A DNA stretch of 64,000 nt from the NCBI GenBank assembly GCA_964356195.1, contig CAYHGP010000004.1:16316-80315 (forward strand). The letters run 5' to 3'. Within the stretch, counting starts at the first letter, position 1. The number at the start of each line of letters is the position of its first letter. Source of the DNA: 2-02-FULL-48-14 sp964356195. GTDB taxonomy: Bacteria; Patescibacteriota; Gracilibacteria; UBA1369; 2-02-FULL-48-14. Position numbers and translations under genes: made by a program. The notes beneath the pieces are model-generated. The model ran no database searches, was not told the DNA's origin, and worked only from the letters and a program-made list of their open reading frames with translations. Below are positions 58,684 to 64,000 of the stretch, in pieces.

Positions 58684-58871
58684 TTGAAAGTTTATTGTTT
58701 AAAGTTAAATTCGTAAAAATTTGGGTGTGTGATTTTGCCGTTTAACAGATGTCATTTGGTGTTGTCGAAGTACTGACAACACCCCCCCCACTCCATTGGC
58801 TGTCATCCAACCCTGACAACAGTCAAAAATAGACCGTGCCCTAAAAGCGAACTATTATTCATGTACAAAAT
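58684..58871. other. Intergenic stretch with one 8-bp hairpin
   Basis: No gene seen. GTGTTGTC (58759-58766) and GACAACAC (58775-58782) form a perfect hairpin followed by a run of C. On the minus strand TTTACG and TAAACT, 17 bases apart, may be the promoter of the tRNA-like gene. Confidence 0.4.
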
Positions 58872-58934
58872 TGCCTGGCGGTGGTGGAACTGACGGGATT
58901 ATCCCGCTACGGCCCTATGTAAGTTCGCCAGGCA
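58872..58934 (-). pseudogene. tRNA relic between TGCCTGGC inverted repeats
   Basis: Between TGCCTGGC (58872-58879) and GCCAGGCA (58927-58934) lie 45 bases (58882-58926, minus strand) that keep a 5-bp acceptor (GAACT/AGTTC), a shrunken T arm (CGGG-ATAAT-CCCG) and CCA. D and anticodon arms are gone. It is a deletion derivative of the tRNA-like gene at 58592. Confidence 0.6.
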
Positions 58935-58970
58935 TTTTGTGTCAGGGCTTTATGTAAAAAAGCGCCTGGT

Positions 58971-59033
58971 GGATAGCCTAGCTATAATTCCTTCGGATGA
59001 CGCAGAAGGCTCCTCCATTAGGAAGGAGTTTTT
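58971..59033 (+). ncRNA. Small RNA D (solitary copy)
   Basis: ATAGC-CTA-GCTAT hairpin, CCTTC-GGATGACGCA-GAAGG stem-loop and terminator CTCCT...AGGAG with TTTTT, as in units A and B. No good promoter of the TTGCAT type; a TATAAT at 58983 lies inside the first hairpin. No cognate tRNA remains beside it except the relic at 58872. Confidence 0.45.
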
Positions 59034-59038
59034 ATTAA

Positions 59039-59067
59039 TTGCATTGAATATTTCATCTGGGTATAAT
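59039..59067 (+). promoter_or_regulatory. Promoter of small RNA E
   Basis: TTGCAT, 17 bases, TATAAT. Matches the promoters of small RNAs A and B in sequence and spacing. Confidence 0.7.
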
Positions 59068-59073
59068 TAAGTT

Positions 59074-59143
59074 AGCCTGGGTTCTAGCGAAAGCTACAAA
59101 CTCCTAAGGTGACTACAGAAGCTCCGCAATCGCGGGGTTTTTT
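59074..59143 (+). ncRNA. Small RNA E, facing the tRNA remnant at 59166
   Basis: About 70 bases: a TAGC-GAAA-GCTA hairpin, then CTCCTAAGGTGACTA, then terminator CTCCGC-AATC-GCGGGG with TTTTTT. CTCCTAAGGTGACTA is complementary to TAGTCACATTAGGAG of the facing tRNA remnant with one mismatch. Where units A, B and D have GGATGAC, this one has GGTGAC, tracking the changed tRNA loop. Confidence 0.55.
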
Positions 59144-59165
59144 GTTTAACAAAATGCCTGGTGAG

Positions 59166-59215
59166 TGGTGGAGACGACGGGAATCGAACCCGCATCTCCT
59201 AATGTGACTAAGCTG
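59166..59215 (-). pseudogene. 5'-truncated tRNA (anticodon arm, T arm, CCA)
   Basis: On the minus strand an arm CTTA-GTCACAT-TAGG (would read CAC, Val), T arm GCGGG-TTCGATT-CCCGT, CGTCTCC, A and CCA. No GGAGACG 5' acceptor strand or D arm precedes it. GGAGAT next to the T arm can pair with GTCTCC, giving a minihelix with CCA. TGCCTGGT follows it as in the other units. Confidence 0.5.
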
Positions 59216-59289
59216 GTTTCCTCGGCCGGCGCTTTGCTTGCTATAAGATAATATCAGTCTATAGTTCTTCTCTATAAATCCCCTCTTTA

Positions 59290-59556
59290 ATGACAAGACC
59301 CGATCGCTGCTCCGAGTCAAAAACTTTTACCGAAGCTCCTGCAAATACGCACGGTTACGTTGATATGGAAGCTAATAATCCGGTTGTAAGAATGGGGAAA
59401 TATACCCCGCTCGAAGGACCTCACAGACGTTGCACTGGGGCCATGGCTAATCGCACGATTGAAGGGATACCCGTGGTGGAGGAGGCAGTGGCTCGTTTTT
59501 GCGACAATATTCACGCGCAGTGTCCTATCCTCAGGGGTGGTGGCATGCTCCTTTGA
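59290..59556 (+). CDS. Small Cys/His protein, paralog 1
   Basis: 88 residues. Shares with the next gene a spaced motif: H45-R-R-C48-T and F70-C71-x3-H75-x2-C78-P79, preceded by a similar region with GK and a stretch of Pro/Val. The Cys/His spacing suggests a metal site, or disulfides. No known family. No strong promoter seen directly upstream. Confidence 0.6.
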   Translation: MTRPDRCSESKTFTEAPANTHGYVDMEANNPVVRMGKYTPLEGPHRRCTGAMANRTIEGIPVVEEAVARFCDNIHAQCPILRGGGMLL

Positions 59557-59581
59557 CTAAACGACGAATTCGACTTATAAT
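59553..59581 (+). promoter_or_regulatory. Promoter of Cys/His paralog 2
   Basis: TTGACT, 17 bases, TATAAT, the best -35/-10 pair in this part of the window. Start near 59588, 18 bases before the ATG at 59606; it overlaps the stop of paralog 1. Confidence 0.75.
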
Positions 59582-59605
59582 CTACTCTAATCTTTACTTC
59601 TGCTT

Positions 59606-59974
59606 ATGCCTATCGCCGAACAATGTCGTTACTTAGACCCGGATGTTGCTGAAGATATGTATGGGGATGCCCATATCACTTTGGAGAACGAGGTTCCGAC
59701 CCTTAAAGAAGGTAAAGCTCCCAACGTTCAAGTAGGAGTTGACCACCATCGTTGCACTGCGGTGCCTGGCGTAGGTATTCCTCGAGTAGAAGATGGCGTG
59801 GGTATTGCCCACGAATATGTTATCGAAGGATTCTGTAGAGGCTTTCATGACCGATGTCCTTTGGCGCAAGCGGCTCATGCTGATGATGGAACCGGATATT
59901 CTGACCACACCGCGATCTTAAAAATTTCTAGACTTCTCCAAACGGCTGCTTCGAGAGGTTCTTCCTCACGTTAA
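59606..59974 (+). CDS. Small Cys/His protein, paralog 2
   Basis: 122 residues. H47-H-R-C50-T and F76-C77-x3-H81-x2-C84-P85 match the motif of paralog 1; a further ~35 residues, ending basic and Ser-rich, follow. The pair looks like a tandem duplication that has diverged strongly. The 3' end overlaps the opposite-strand nuclease gene by 4 bases. Function unknown. Confidence 0.65.
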   Translation: MPIAEQCRYLDPDVAEDMYGDAHITLENEVPTLKEGKAPNVQVGVDHHRCTAVPGVGIPRVEDGVGIAHEYVIEGFCRGFHDRCPLAQAAHADDGTGYSDHTAILKISRLLQTAASRGSSSR

Positions 59975-60738
59975 AACAGATTCCCCTGCTTCTTTGCGTT
60001 CTCGGACGCAGTGGCTTTTTCTCGGTAGGCGCACCACTCGCAGTCGGGTTTGGCCCCTCTGGGGGCCGGGGCAGCGGGGATTTCGTCGCTTAGGAGGCAG
60101 GCGTGGGCGGCGCGAATCACTGGCTCAATCCATTCGTCGCTCCCCTCGTAAGGAATCAGTGTGAGGTCGAAGCGGAGGCAGTGATTGAAGGCGTCGGCAC
60201 CGGAGTCGCCATTGGCATAAACGAAGTACGCGGTGTTTGAAACGGTGAAGCGATTTTTTCGGAGCAGCCACTGGTAAACTTCCACTTGGCGTTTGTAGCT
60301 TTTTTGCCAATCGGCATCGAGGTTCACTTGTCCGATTTTGGAGGTGGCTTTGTAGTCCACCACTATGAGTTCGCTTTGGGAATTGATCCAGATGTCGTCC
60401 GGAGCGCCCGTGATTTCAAAATTGGTTTCGGGGTCAATGTAGCGCACTCCCCCGCGCAGGGCTTCGCGCCATTCATCGAGTTTGTCGTGCGGGAAAGGAA
60501 CGGCATCCACTCTGTTGGCTTTCATAAGCGGGTGCGGCGTGCCGGAAGCACGGTAAACATCGAACTCTTTTTTAAGCAGTGTGTCGACGGCGGAGTTCAG
60601 GTTAAACGGAAAACTCGGGGGCTGAGCCACTCCGAGGCGACGGTCGAGGTAAAAACAGCGCGGACATTTAATAAAATTCTCAATCTTGGAACGACTGAGG
60701 CGGTAGGGTTTTGTGGATTGTGGAGAGAAGGTGGGCAA
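59971..60738 (-). CDS. PD-(D/E)XK nuclease family protein (Cas4/RecB-like)
   Basis: 255 residues. N-terminal SRSKIENFIKCPRCFYLDRR, catalytic GAPDDIWI ... LIVVDYKATS, QVEVYQWLL motif, and a C-terminal PDCEWCAYRE. The cysteines (KCPRC, CEWC) fit the Fe-S cluster of Cas4/AddB-like nucleases. No CRISPR array or cas gene is near, so a repair or general nuclease role is more likely. Confidence 0.85.
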   Translation of the reverse strand: MPTFSPQSTKPYRLSRSKIENFIKCPRCFYLDRRLGVAQPPSFPFNLNSAVDTLLKKEFDVYRASGTPHPLMKANRVDAVPFPHDKLDEWREALRGGVRYIDPETNFEITGAPDDIWINSQSELIVVDYKATSKIGQVNLDADWQKSYKRQVEVYQWLLRKNRFTVSNTAYFVYANGDSGADAFNHCLRFDLTLIPYEGSDEWIEPVIRAAHACLLSDEIPAAPAPRGAKPDCEWCAYREKATASENAKKQGNLF

Positions 60739-60746
60739 TAAGCTGA

Positions 60747-61205
60747 TTAAAAAATCAAATAGTAAGCGGCAAAAAGAGAGAGAGCTATTAGGAAAATAGG
60801 AAATATCAATCTGGTAAAAAGATAAGTGAGGTTTTCGTTTCTTTCTAAATAACCGAAGGCTGGCCTATTGGGGTTATATAAAACGTTTACAGCTGCTCCT
60901 GAGGGGTATTTTGAAAGATACTTTTCTGCCCTTGCTTTATTCACAGTAAAAGCGCCCCCCGCTCTTCCCCCAAGGATCACCGTAGTTCTTATATACCTTT
61001 TCCCGTTTACATAATATTCATAAAAGATTCGAGCGTCGTATCCATGTTTTCTTCTCATTTCTGACCTAATGATTTTACCGGGGGTGGTGGGCCAGTACTT
61101 GCTTGCATGCCACATTCTTACCATCCTTATGGTTCCGAAAATCATTAATCCCGAAATAAGGATATAGCCTATAAGCAGAATGGCCAATTCAGAAATCTTC
61201 TCCAT
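60747..61205 (-). CDS. DUF3592-like membrane protein
   Basis: 152 residues: helices at about 7-28 and 128-150 flank a beta-rich extracytoplasmic part with IFYEYYVNGKRYIRTTV and the YPSGAAVNVLYNPNRP motif usual in DUF3592. Function of the family is unknown. Confidence 0.8.
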   Translation of the reverse strand: MEKISELAILLIGYILISGLMIFGTIRMVRMWHASKYWPTTPGKIIRSEMRRKHGYDARIFYEYYVNGKRYIRTTVILGGRAGGAFTVNKARAEKYLSKYPSGAAVNVLYNPNRPAFGYLERNENLTYLFTRLIFPIFLIALSLFAAYYLIF

Positions 61206-61222
61206 GATTTGAGCTTAAATGG

Positions 61223-61480
61223 CTAATCGAGCTCTTGCAAGCTTTCGAGTTTCAGTTTTTCTTCCTTCTGAGCCGCTCCCCGATTATACCCACCCACGCT
61301 TCCATCACTTCTTACCACGCGGTGGCAAGGAATTTCAGGATTGTAATTGGTGTTTAAAATATTTCCGACGGCGCGGTAAGCGCGAGGGCTGCCGGCGAGG
61401 AGGGCCACCTCTTTATAAGTGCGGGTTTGGCCGCGGGGGATTTGGCGGACCACCTTGAAGACGTCGTCTTTAAAGGCCAT
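61223..61480 (-). CDS. MGMT/Ogt C-terminal-domain alkyltransferase-like protein
   Basis: 85 residues, only the DNA-binding/active-site domain. VFKVVRQIPRGQTRTYKEVA, the winged-helix RAVGNILNTN, and the active-site PCHRVVRSDGSVGGYNRG with its Cys intact. Atl proteins of this size usually have Trp in place of Cys; here Cys remains, so alkyl transfer is possible. Overlaps thpR by 11 bases. Confidence 0.9.
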   Translation of the reverse strand: MAFKDDVFKVVRQIPRGQTRTYKEVALLAGSPRAYRAVGNILNTNYNPEIPCHRVVRSDGSVGGYNRGAAQKEEKLKLESLQELD

Positions 61481-62030
61481 GGCTGCTTAAGGGAAGTTTT
61501 TCGATGAGGGTGTAAGCGGCGCCGTCTTGGCTTACATCAGATTCATAAAGATGGAGTTCGTGAACGCGAAGGGCGTCCATTTTGTAAGGCTTGAAGGCGA
61601 ACTTGCGGGCGTCGATGGGGTTCCTGAGTTTTGCCAGCGTGATGTGCGGAACTGGATCTTTTTCTTCTTCGGATTCTTCCATGTAAGGAGCGAGAAAACG
61701 ACGCAGTTCCTTTGCAAGTTCGGTGAACTCAAAACTTTTGTGAAAACGGGCCCAAATCATTTTTGGCAGTTTGAAGGGGAAGAAGAGAATGCCTTCGTAG
61801 TGGAAATCGAAAGGATGGATTCGGGCGCAGGTTCCCCGGAGGATTTCGAGCATTTCCGGAACTACGGAATCCGGGATGTCTCCGAGAAACAAAGTGGTGA
61901 TGTGAAAGTTCTTCGGTTCCACCCATTTTAAATCTGCCAAAATAGGTTCGCTCTTATAGGGTTCGAGGTAAGCGGCGAGACGCTTTATTTCTTCGTCGGG
62001 GAGTGGAATGGCCAGAAAAAGTCGTTTCAT
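61470..62030 (-). CDS. thpR: RNA 2',3'-cyclic phosphodiesterase ThpR
   Basis: 186 residues of the 2H superfamily. The two HxTx motifs are FHITTLFLG (near 43) and PHITLAKLR (near 131). MKRLFLAIPLPDE is the usual start. Acts on cyclic-phosphate RNA ends; physiological role unclear in bacteria. Confidence 0.92.
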   Translation of the reverse strand: MKRLFLAIPLPDEEIKRLAAYLEPYKSEPILADLKWVEPKNFHITTLFLGDIPDSVVPEMLEILRGTCARIHPFDFHYEGILFFPFKLPKMIWARFHKSFEFTELAKELRRFLAPYMEESEEEKDPVPHITLAKLRNPIDARKFAFKPYKMDALRVHELHLYESDVSQDGAAYTLIEKLPLSSHGL

Positions 62031-62041
62031 TTGAGTTGTGA

Positions 62042-62278
62042 TTAGTCGCGAAAGATAAATTCGGTGCGGTCCACGCGTGCCGTGGCTGTTCCCTTTTTAA
62101 CCCAATCCAGCAGTTTCTGCAAAGTTTCCGGCTCGCCGTCGGCTTCCACAGTCACGCTGCCGTCGGGATTATTGTCGGCGGAACAGCTGAGGCCGAGTCG
62201 CTGGGCTTCGGCTTTTGTGTCGGCGCGAAAAAATACGCCTTGGACTCTGCCGAAAACCTGAATAGTGAGGTGTTTCAT
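62042..62278 (-). CDS. acyP: Acylphosphatase
   Basis: 78 residues, slightly short. VFGRVQGVFFRADTKAEAQRLGL holds the phosphate loop and catalytic Arg (in parts GRVQGVFFR), and NNPDGSVTVEADGEPE holds the catalytic Asn region. Hydrolyses acyl phosphates. Confidence 0.93.
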   Translation of the reverse strand: MKHLTIQVFGRVQGVFFRADTKAEAQRLGLSCSADNNPDGSVTVEADGEPETLQKLLDWVKKGTATARVDRTEFIFRD

Positions 62279-62280
62279 TT

Positions 62281-62634
62281 TTAATAAGCCCCTGCAATAA
62301 GAGCCAGGTTAAAAAGACCGGATAAAAGAAGCAGAATAATCAAAATAATCCAAAAAATTACCATGATCCACATTTTCTTTTTCGCTCGCAAGTAGAAATA
62401 GAGGCTGATTAGAATCCAGTAATAGAGGAACAAAGGAATGAACGGGATCATTAACGAAAGAAGATCCGCGTGAAGGTCTTCGAGTTTCGTATAAAGAAGT
62501 ACCCAGAAAGGTGCAACGATTCCCGAGAAGCCGAAGCCAAGTATGTCTAAAGACATTGATAACGGAGCTAAAATTCCGGCTAAAAGAGTGGCGATTAAAG
62601 CGGGTTTGAGAGATTGCTTGAAGGATTTTGGCAT
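62281..62634 (-). CDS. Small multi-helix membrane protein
   Basis: 117 residues, about four hydrophobic helices with a basic loop RAKKKM. No family recognised. It is 2 bases from the acylphosphatase and PEBP-like genes on either side, so a common transcript is likely. Confidence 0.55.
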   Translation of the reverse strand: MPKSFKQSLKPALIATLLAGILAPLSMSLDILGFGFSGIVAPFWVLLYTKLEDLHADLLSLMIPFIPLFLYYWILISLYFYLRAKKKMWIMVIFWIILIILLLLSGLFNLALIAGAY

Positions 62635-62636
62635 GG

Positions 62637-63071
62637 CTAACGGCGTGAATAAGTAGAAATGAGTTCGGTTTGGTTCAGAATGTGAGTTTGCATGGCGGCT
62701 GCAAGGTCTGATTTTTTTGCTGAGGGAGGAAGGTCGAGCTTGGCGTCGAGCGCGTAAAGTTTAAAAACATAACGATGGACTCCGGAAGGTGGACAGGGCC
62801 CTCCCCAAGCCGTTTCACCAAAGTCCGTGGTGCCTTGAACGGCGCCGGAGGGAACGGAATTTTCAGCGATTTCCGTTGTGGCGGGATCGATGTTCCAAAC
62901 CAGCCAATGCACCCAATCCCCGCGAGGAGCGTCCGGGTCGTCCACAATGAGCGCGAGGCTTACGGTGCCGGCGGGAAGTTCCGAAATCGTCAAAGGCGGG
63001 TTCACGTTTTGGCCGTCACAGGTGTAAGCGGCGGGAATTTCGGTGCTGAAGGCGGGGCTGGAAATTTTCAT
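62637..63071 (-). CDS. YbhB/YbcL (PEBP-like) protein
   Basis: 144 residues. AYTCDGQNVNPPL, SLALIVDDPDAPRGDWVHWL and the C-terminal GVHRYVFKLYALD are diagnostic of the bacterial phosphatidylethanolamine-binding-protein fold. Physiological ligand unknown. Start ATG at 63071. Confidence 0.92.
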   Translation of the reverse strand: MKISSPAFSTEIPAAYTCDGQNVNPPLTISELPAGTVSLALIVDDPDAPRGDWVHWLVWNIDPATTEIAENSVPSGAVQGTTDFGETAWGGPCPPSGVHRYVFKLYALDAKLDLPPSAKKSDLAAAMQTHILNQTELISTYSRR

Positions 63072-63129
63072 AGACGCGGGGCCGGTTTTTTCATATAGTG
63101 AGGGCGGTTGAATTCTAAAACTATTGCTG

Positions 63130-63381
63130 ATGTTTGGAAACTTGAAAGAAAAATTTGAGCGTCAACTGAAGGAGAATGAGACACGGGTCTTCACGAAAAA
63201 AGAGGCGCGGGCACGCGGATTGGCTATTTTTATAACCGGTTTGCTCGCTTTGATTCCTTCCTATTTTTTGCTCATTAACACGGATTTGATTTCTGTTTTT
63301 CTTGTGGGAGTGAGTATTGCGTGTATTTTAGGAGGGATTTACATCATGGTCACCGGCAAAATTCCTAAACCCAAAAAATGA
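63130..63381 (+). CDS. Small two-helix membrane protein upstream of purA
   Basis: 83 residues from ATG 63130. A charged N-terminus (~28) precedes two hydrophobic helices (about 31-47 and 52-72) and a Lys/Pro tail. Its TGA overlaps the purA ATG, so the two are translationally coupled. No family recognised. Confidence 0.6.
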   Translation: MFGNLKEKFERQLKENETRVFTKKEARARGLAIFITGLLALIPSYFLLINTDLISVFLVGVSIACILGGIYIMVTGKIPKPKK

Positions 63382-64000
63382 AAAATCTTTCAATTATTTT
63401 AGGAGCGCAATGGGGCGATGAAGGCAAAGGAAAGCTCGTGGATATTATGAGTAAGGATTTTGATATTGTGGCGCGAGCAACCGGCGGAGCGAATGCAGGC
63501 CACACGGTTTATATTAAAGATGGCGATGCGACGAAAAAGTTTGTTTTTCACCTCTTGCCCAGCGGGATTTTGTACCCTCATGTGACGTGCGTGGTTGGAA
63601 ACGGCGTGGTGCTTCATGTGGAGACTTTATTTGAAGAGTTGGAAATTTTGAAGAAGGAAGGGTTTGACGTGGAATCACGACTAAAAATTTCCGATCGTGT
63701 GGCAATTTTGTTCGACTATCACAAACTTATGGATGGGGCTCAAGAGGACTCCAAAGGAACGCACAAAGTGGGAACCACGCGTCGTGGAATCGGGCCCGCA
63801 TACTCGGATAAAATCAATCGAAAAGGCCTTCGACTTTGTGACATGGTGCGTTGGGACAGTTTCGAAGAGCGTTACCGAAAAAACCTCATACGACATCAAG
63901 AAGTTTATGGCTTTGATTACATCCCCGAAGGTGAGTTAGCGGTTTTGAAGAAATACAAAGATCGTTTGCTCGCCATGATGGTGGATTGCAGCTGGTTTTT
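63378..64000 (+). CDS. purA: Adenylosuccinate synthetase, N-terminal part
   Basis: Starts at ATG 63378 and runs off the window; 207 residues are present. LGAQWGDEGKGKLVDIM is the phosphate loop with catalytic Asp, GGANAGHTVY includes the catalytic His, and GTTRRGIGPAYSDK follows. First committed step from IMP to AMP; purB, elsewhere in the window, performs the next step. Confidence 0.96.
   Translation, partial: MKNLSIILGAQWGDEGKGKLVDIMSKDFDIVARATGGANAGHTVYIKDGDATKKFVFHLLPSGILYPHVTCVVGNGVVLHVETLFEELEILKKEGFDVESRLKISDRVAILFDYHKLMDGAQEDSKGTHKVGTTRRGIGPAYSDKINRKGLRLCDMVRWDSFEERYRKNLIRHQEVYGFDYIPEGELAVLKKYKDRLLAMMVDCSWF

Noticed and set aside
59166..59215. tmRNA 3' end
   Set aside because: The GGTTCGATTCCC T arm and CCA fit, but no matching GGAGACG 5' end or tag-coding part was found within several hundred bases upstream on the minus strand.
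59084..59320. 78-codon minus-strand frame
   Set aside because: Contains the T arm and CCA of a tRNA remnant, a common source of false proteins.
59971..60738. CRISPR-Cas locus implied by the Cas4-like nuclease
   Set aside because: No repeat-spacer array and no other cas gene in the window.

Overview
The window looks like a compact bacterial chromosome segment from an uncultured lineage, read with the standard code (TAA, TAG and TGA all end genes). Small size per gene, many tail-to-tail overlaps, few Shine-Dalgarno sites, Elp3, an archaeal-type PEP carboxylase and many family-less membrane proteins suggest a Candidate Phyla Radiation / Patescibacteria member, possibly near the Peregrinibacteria-Gracilibacteria branch. 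That placement is inference. Four runs of exactly 100 N interrupt the sequence, three of them inside pgk, ileS and the PEP carboxylase gene.

Layout. 1-4.8 kb: end of murJ, then a minus-strand run rpsB - membrane protein - tsf - ribBA - ribD. 4.9-9.8 kb: an anti-sigma kinase/antagonist pair leading into a small glycan cluster (two glycosyltransferases and a Wzz-like protein), then an AI-2E-type exporter. 10-25 kb: housekeeping (der, uvrC, yqeY, tRNA-Leu, a DsbA-like protein, obgE, pth, rplU, a pseudouridine synthase, tyrS, recG). 25.3-29.3 kb: a 1331-residue membrane protein of unknown family. 29.3-40.8 kb: elp3 beside a Trm9-like methyltransferase, gatB, lepB, fmt, envelope glycan genes, a lone solute-binding lipoprotein, ssb. 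40.9-49.5 kb: ribE-ribH, pgk, ruvX, rplI, an OppA-like protein, secG, ileS. 50-57 kb: an aminotransferase and the minus-strand run purC-purE-purB-dcd-PEP carboxylase. 57-64 kb: accessory region with a winged-helix-like protein, a shortened alkyladenine glycosylase, RNA-rich intergenic DNA, paired small Cys/His proteins, small enzymes, and the start of purA.

Most notable observations. (1) ileS is preceded by what reads as a complete trp-type attenuator: promoter, 30-codon leader peptide with three consecutive Ile codons, competing hairpins and an intrinsic terminator. (2) UvrC carries a GNAT acetyltransferase-like domain inserted between catalytic aspartates of its nuclease domain and lacks the C-terminal helix-hairpin-helix region. 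(3) elp3 lies head-to-head with a methyltransferase having Trm9/ALKBH8 signature motifs, suggesting a bacterial route to mcm5U34. (4) Two places (51.5 kb and 58.5-59.2 kb) hold units in which a promoter and short terminated RNA face a tRNA or tRNA relic, and the short RNA contains segments complementary to the anticodon arm of its own tRNA, covarying between units. (5) ileS and obgE share a 5' hairpin with a GUAA loop and a compensatory base-pair change.

The genes supply translation, riboflavin and purine synthesis, envelope glycan assembly, secretion and DNA repair; riboflavin genes are split between two loci and no FMN riboswitch was seen at either.
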